From Firmicutes bacterium UBA3738 (GTDB lineage Bacteria > Bacillota > Clostridia > Peptostreptococcales > Anaerovoracaceae), in contig DFGY01000125.1 in assembly GCA_002372505.1 (NCBI GenBank), positions 1-6,611 on the forward strand: a DNA stretch of 6,611 bases. The letters are read 5' to 3'. The notes beneath the pieces were generated by a model, which had not been told where the DNA came from, did no database searches, and worked only from the letters and a program-made list of their open reading frames with translations. Of the stretch, positions 4,819 through 6,611 are shown one piece after another; the first letter of the stretch is position 1, and every line of letters begins with the position of its first letter. A program made the translations under genes and the position numbers.

Positions 4819-5472
4819 TCACCGTTCTACCATTTCTTTGGTAATTATTTTGAGACGCTCTGTTGCGCCCTTAATGTCCGGCTGGGCATAGAGGGCGCTT
4901 ATTACTGCGACTCCGCATATTCCGCTGCCGGAAAGCTCAGGTGTGTTTTCTTCCGTTATGCCGCCTATGGCCACAACGGGAATGCTCACGGCCTGGCAGA
5001 TTTTCTTTAAAGTTTCGTGGTCTACTTCAATGGCGTCATCCTTGGAGCCTGTGGGGAAGACTGCCCCGACGCCCAGATAGTCTGCGCCCCGCTCTTCTGC
5101 CAGAAGGGCCTGCTCTACTGTCTGAGCCGACACGCCGAGAATTTTATCCGGGCCGATCAGAGCGCGGACGTTTCCCGCTTCCATGTCTTCCTGCCCCACA
5201 TGGACACCGTCGGCATCCATTCTCAAAGCAATGTCCACGTTGTCGTTCACAACGAAGGGAACGCCGTAGCTCCTCGCCAGTTCCTGAAGCTGGACAGCTT
5301 CTTCGAAGAAGGTTTTCTCGTCCAGTTCCTTTTCTCTGATTTGCAGGAATGTAGCTCCGCCATCCAGGCTCTCCTTGACCACATCGTAGAGGCTGCGGCC
5401 ATCGAGCCAGTGCCTGTCGGTAATAGCGTAGAGGAGCAGTGCGTCCGTCAGCTGCTCTTTACTTAATTTCAT
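4819..5472 (-). CDS. thiE: Thiamine-phosphate synthase ThiE, 217 aa
   Basis: ThiE joins hydroxymethylpyrimidine diphosphate and thiazole phosphate to make thiamine monophosphate in the cytoplasm. The TIM-barrel motifs are all present: YAITD (15-19), FLQIREKEL (42-50), VVNDNVDIALRMDADGVHVG (74-93), ILGVSAQT (111-118), GADYLGVGAVFPTGSKDDA (129-147, with the phosphate-binding Thr141/Ser143/Lys144 region), VVAIGGI (166-172) and GVAVISALY (187-195). The length is normal. The start at 5472 is set by AAAGGAG six bases upstream and by the usual N-terminal length; an upstream ATG at 5520 would lie deep in thiM. The first 14 bases overlap the end of thiM and the RBS lies in thiM codons, so translation is probably coupled. 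It is under control of the TPP riboswitch upstream of thiM. Confidence 0.96.
   Translation of the reverse strand: MKLSKEQLTDALLLYAITDRHWLDGRSLYDVVKESLDGGATFLQIREKELDEKTFFEEAVQLQELARSYGVPFVVNDNVDIALRMDADGVHVGQEDMEAGNVRALIGPDKILGVSAQTVEQALLAEERGADYLGVGAVFPTGSKDDAIEVDHETLKKICQAVSIPVVAIGGITEENTPELSGSGICGVAVISALYAQPDIKGATERLKIITKEMVER
4828..4850 (+). terminator. Weak terminator candidate for DUF2804 transcript, inside thiE
   Basis: TACCA (4828-4832), loop TTTCTT, TGGTA (4839-4843), then ATTATTTT on the plus strand. The stem is only five mostly weak pairs, so this is a guess. No better plus-strand terminator was seen after the DUF2804 stop. Confidence 0.2.
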
Positions 5473-6283
5473 ACTTCGCTCCTTTATCCAGTGTCTCTTC
5501 GTCCATGTTGAATATTGCATCGATAATGCGGTTCCTGTAAGTGGAATTGCCGTCGCCTTCCTTCATGTTATCCCAGCCGATTTCCCCGGCGAGACCCATG
5601 GTGCATACAGCAGCTGCTGCAGCCTCAAGGGGACTATCAGGATTGGCCACCAGGAATGCAGTCATCATTCCGGAAAGCTGGCAGCCGGTACCTGTGATTT
5701 TACCCATTTCCGGGCGGCCGTTTCTTATGACAAAGCAGCGGTCCTTATCTGCCACCAGGTCGATGGCTCCCGTAATGGCAATTACCGAGCCTGTCTTTTC
5801 CGCCAGCTCTTTAACGAAGGAAACCGCCTCATCAAGGCTGTCCTCAGTTACAGCATCGGCAACATCGGCGTCTACGCCTTTAGTGGTGCCGCTGCCCATG
5901 GCCAGGGTTTTAATCTCGGAAATGTTTCCTCTGATAACGGTAAAATCAATTTCATCCATGAGCTTTACCGCCGTGTTTGTGCGAAGCGCCGAAGCCCCTG
6001 CGCCGACGGGGTCCAGCAGTGTGACGTGACCCAGTTCGTTAGCCTTCCTGCCGGCCACGAACATTCCCTCGATGCTGCTCTTGTTCAGAGTGCCGATATT
6101 AATGTTCAGCCCGCCGCAAATAGAAGTAATGTCCGCCACATCATCCGGCTCGTCGGACATAATAGGACTGCCGCCACAAGCCAGCAGCACATTTGCAACA
6201 TCGTTTACAGTCACATAGTTTGTAATGTTGTGCACCAAAGGCACGGAGCTTCTCACATTTGTAATATACTTTCCAAGCATCAT
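5459..6283 (-). CDS. thiM: Hydroxyethylthiazole kinase ThiM, 274 aa
   Basis: ThiM phosphorylates 4-methyl-5-(2-hydroxyethyl)thiazole with ATP, giving the thiazole phosphate that ThiE uses, a salvage route. The ribokinase-like fold is clear from PLVHNITNYVTVNDVANVLL (15-34), GGSPIMSDEPDD (37-48), LNINIGTL (59-66), VTLLDPVGAGAS (87-98), VIRGNISEI (116-124), ITGAIDLVAD (170-179) and GKITGTGCQLSGMMTAF (194-210), with Cys201 in the conserved GTGC motif at the active site. The length is typical. Two adjacent ATGs (6283, 6280) follow AGGAGG (6288-6293) by 4 and 7 bases; the true start may be 6280. An apparent extension to 6490 runs through the riboswitch and is not coding. thiD, needed to make the pyrimidine half, is not in the window. 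Confidence 0.96.
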   Translation of the reverse strand: MMLGKYITNVRSSVPLVHNITNYVTVNDVANVLLACGGSPIMSDEPDDVADITSICGGLNINIGTLNKSSIEGMFVAGRKANELGHVTLLDPVGAGASALRTNTAVKLMDEIDFTVIRGNISEIKTLAMGSGTTKGVDADVADAVTEDSLDEAVSFVKELAEKTGSVIAITGAIDLVADKDRCFVIRNGRPEMGKITGTGCQLSGMMTAFLVANPDSPLEAAAAAVCTMGLAGEIGWDNMKEGDGNSTYRNRIIDAIFNMDEETLDKGAKYEIK

Positions 6284-6315
6284 TCTTCCTCCTTCACTTA
6301 AAAACTGATATTTGT

Positions 6316-6351
6316 AAAAAAGCAGATACACCTCACGTAAGGTATATCTGC
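6316..6351 (-). terminator. Riboswitch-controlled intrinsic terminator before thiM
   Basis: On the minus strand GCAGATATACCT (6351-6340), loop TACGTG, AGGTGTATCTGC (6333-6322) forms a 12-bp stem with one U-G pair, then six T (6321-6316). It lies between the TPP aptamer and the thiM RBS, where a ligand-induced terminator should be. Its left arm shares GATATAC with the 3' strand of aptamer helix P1 (GATATATAC), which offers a way to switch between structures. Confidence 0.9.
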
Positions 6352-6368
6352 AAAAAAATCGCGAACAA

Positions 6369-6473
6369 GTATATATCCCTACGTTGGCATTATCCAAATC
6401 AGGTCTAAGGGTCCGGACTATACGGCCCGTTCTCAGCCCGCCTAAAGCAAGCTCCCCATTTTCTGATATATAC
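6369..6473 (-). promoter_or_regulatory. TPP riboswitch (THI element)
   Basis: On the minus strand all hallmarks appear in order: P1 left arm GTATATATC (6473-6465), GGGGAGC (6457-6451), CTGAGA (6436-6431), an optional extra stem CGGGC/GTCCG (6429-6425 with 6418-6414), ACCCTT, GACCTGAT (6405-6398), TTGG-ATAATG-CCAA, GTAGGGA (6382-6376) and P1 right arm GATATATAC (6377-6369), which is the exact complement of the left arm. It binds thiamine pyrophosphate. With the terminator at 6316-6351 it should switch off thiM-thiE transcription when TPP is plentiful. Confidence 0.96.
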
Positions 6474-6500
6474 AATACTACGAACAACATACTTTTGCAA
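6472..6500 (-). promoter_or_regulatory. Promoter candidate near the riboswitch
   Basis: On the minus strand TTGCAA (6500-6495) and TATTGT (6477-6472) are separated by 17 bp. However, a start about seven bases downstream of this -10 (near 6465) would leave out most of the P1 left arm. Either P1 is not needed in full or the real promoter lies further upstream, beyond or within the 6503-6583 inverted repeat. Confidence 0.35.
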
Positions 6501-6502
6501 TA

Positions 6503-6583
6503 GGCGTTTCACGGGGACAGGCTTTTTGTTTCGCACTCCGACCAGCAGAGTGCGAAACAAAAAGCCTGTCCCCGTGAAACGCC
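6503..6583. repeat. Perfect 36-bp inverted repeat with 9-base loop
   Basis: The left arm 6503-6538 (beginning GGCGTTTCACGGGGACAGGC) is the exact reverse complement of the right arm 6548-6583, with loop CGACCAGCA (6539-6547). Neither side is followed by a T-run, so it is not a standard terminator. The GTTTCACGGGGACAGGC wording resembles REP-like repeats and sequences found next to Y1 (IS200-like/RAYT) transposases, from memory. It is probably a non-autonomous mobile repeat. Confidence 0.9.
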
Positions 6584-6611
6584 CTCTGTTAGTGTAAAAT
6601 AAATGTGGAGT

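Noticed and set aside
5473..5520. Upstream extension of thiE by 16 codons
   Set aside because: It lies wholly inside thiM, and the ATG at 5472 has a well-spaced RBS and gives the normal ThiE length.
4941..6301. Plus-strand frames opposite thiE and thiM (for example 5017-5466 and 5541-6029)
   Set aside because: They are antisense shadows of two well-identified thiamine genes.
6284..6490. Upstream extension of thiM by 69 codons
   Set aside because: It reads through the terminator and the TPP aptamer. ThiM proteins start at the MLGKY region, which has a good RBS.

Overview
This window looks like a chromosomal segment from a low-to-mid GC Gram-positive anaerobe of the Clostridia (Bacillota). 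The grounds are strong AGGAGG-type ribosome binding sites, a TPP riboswitch of transcription-termination type ahead of thiM-thiE, an IS256-type transposase start, a BspA-like leucine-rich-repeat protein, and DUF2804/DUF6506-type proteins. I cannot name the genus; Anaerovoracaceae-like gut Clostridia would fit, but that is a guess.

Left half (1-3198), a disturbed accessory zone. Two copies of one small leucine-rich-repeat gene, each with its own promoter, lie in the same direction 2,522 bp apart (65-535 and 2587-3057, about 94% identical by hand count). The second copy is intact (183 aa). The first is cut after residue 137, where it runs into the N-terminal remnant of an IS256-family transposase on the opposite strand. 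Beyond the IS end lies an unrecognised AT-rich gene on the minus strand (878-1519). It is followed by about 1.07 kb without a convincing gene, which holds a GC-rich patch (about 66% GC by hand count over 1861-2040), an AT-rich patch (about 30% over 2221-2460), tandem repeats, and a set of short palindromes ending in GTTATACT/AGTATAAC. The LRR promoters have a palindrome of similar design.

Middle (3346-4794), plus strand. A 103-aa DUF6506-like protein is followed 75 bp later by a full-length DUF2804 protein. Neither has a known biochemical role that I can assert.

Right (4819-6473), minus strand. A thiamine salvage operon, thiM-thiE, has a 14-bp gene overlap. It is preceded by a complete TPP aptamer and an intrinsic terminator, so thiamine pyrophosphate should stop transcription before thiM. 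The likely thiE terminator lies inside the 3' coding end of the convergent DUF2804 gene. Upstream of the riboswitch is a perfect 36-bp inverted repeat with a 9-bp loop (6503-6583), probably a REP/MITE-like dispersed element.

The most distinctive observations are: the LRR gene pair, which differs by about 24 synonymous changes and one amino-acid change before one copy was destroyed; the palindrome family that includes the LRR promoters; the 36-bp perfect inverted repeat; and the terminator hidden in a convergent coding region. I do not see a clear new multi-gene system.
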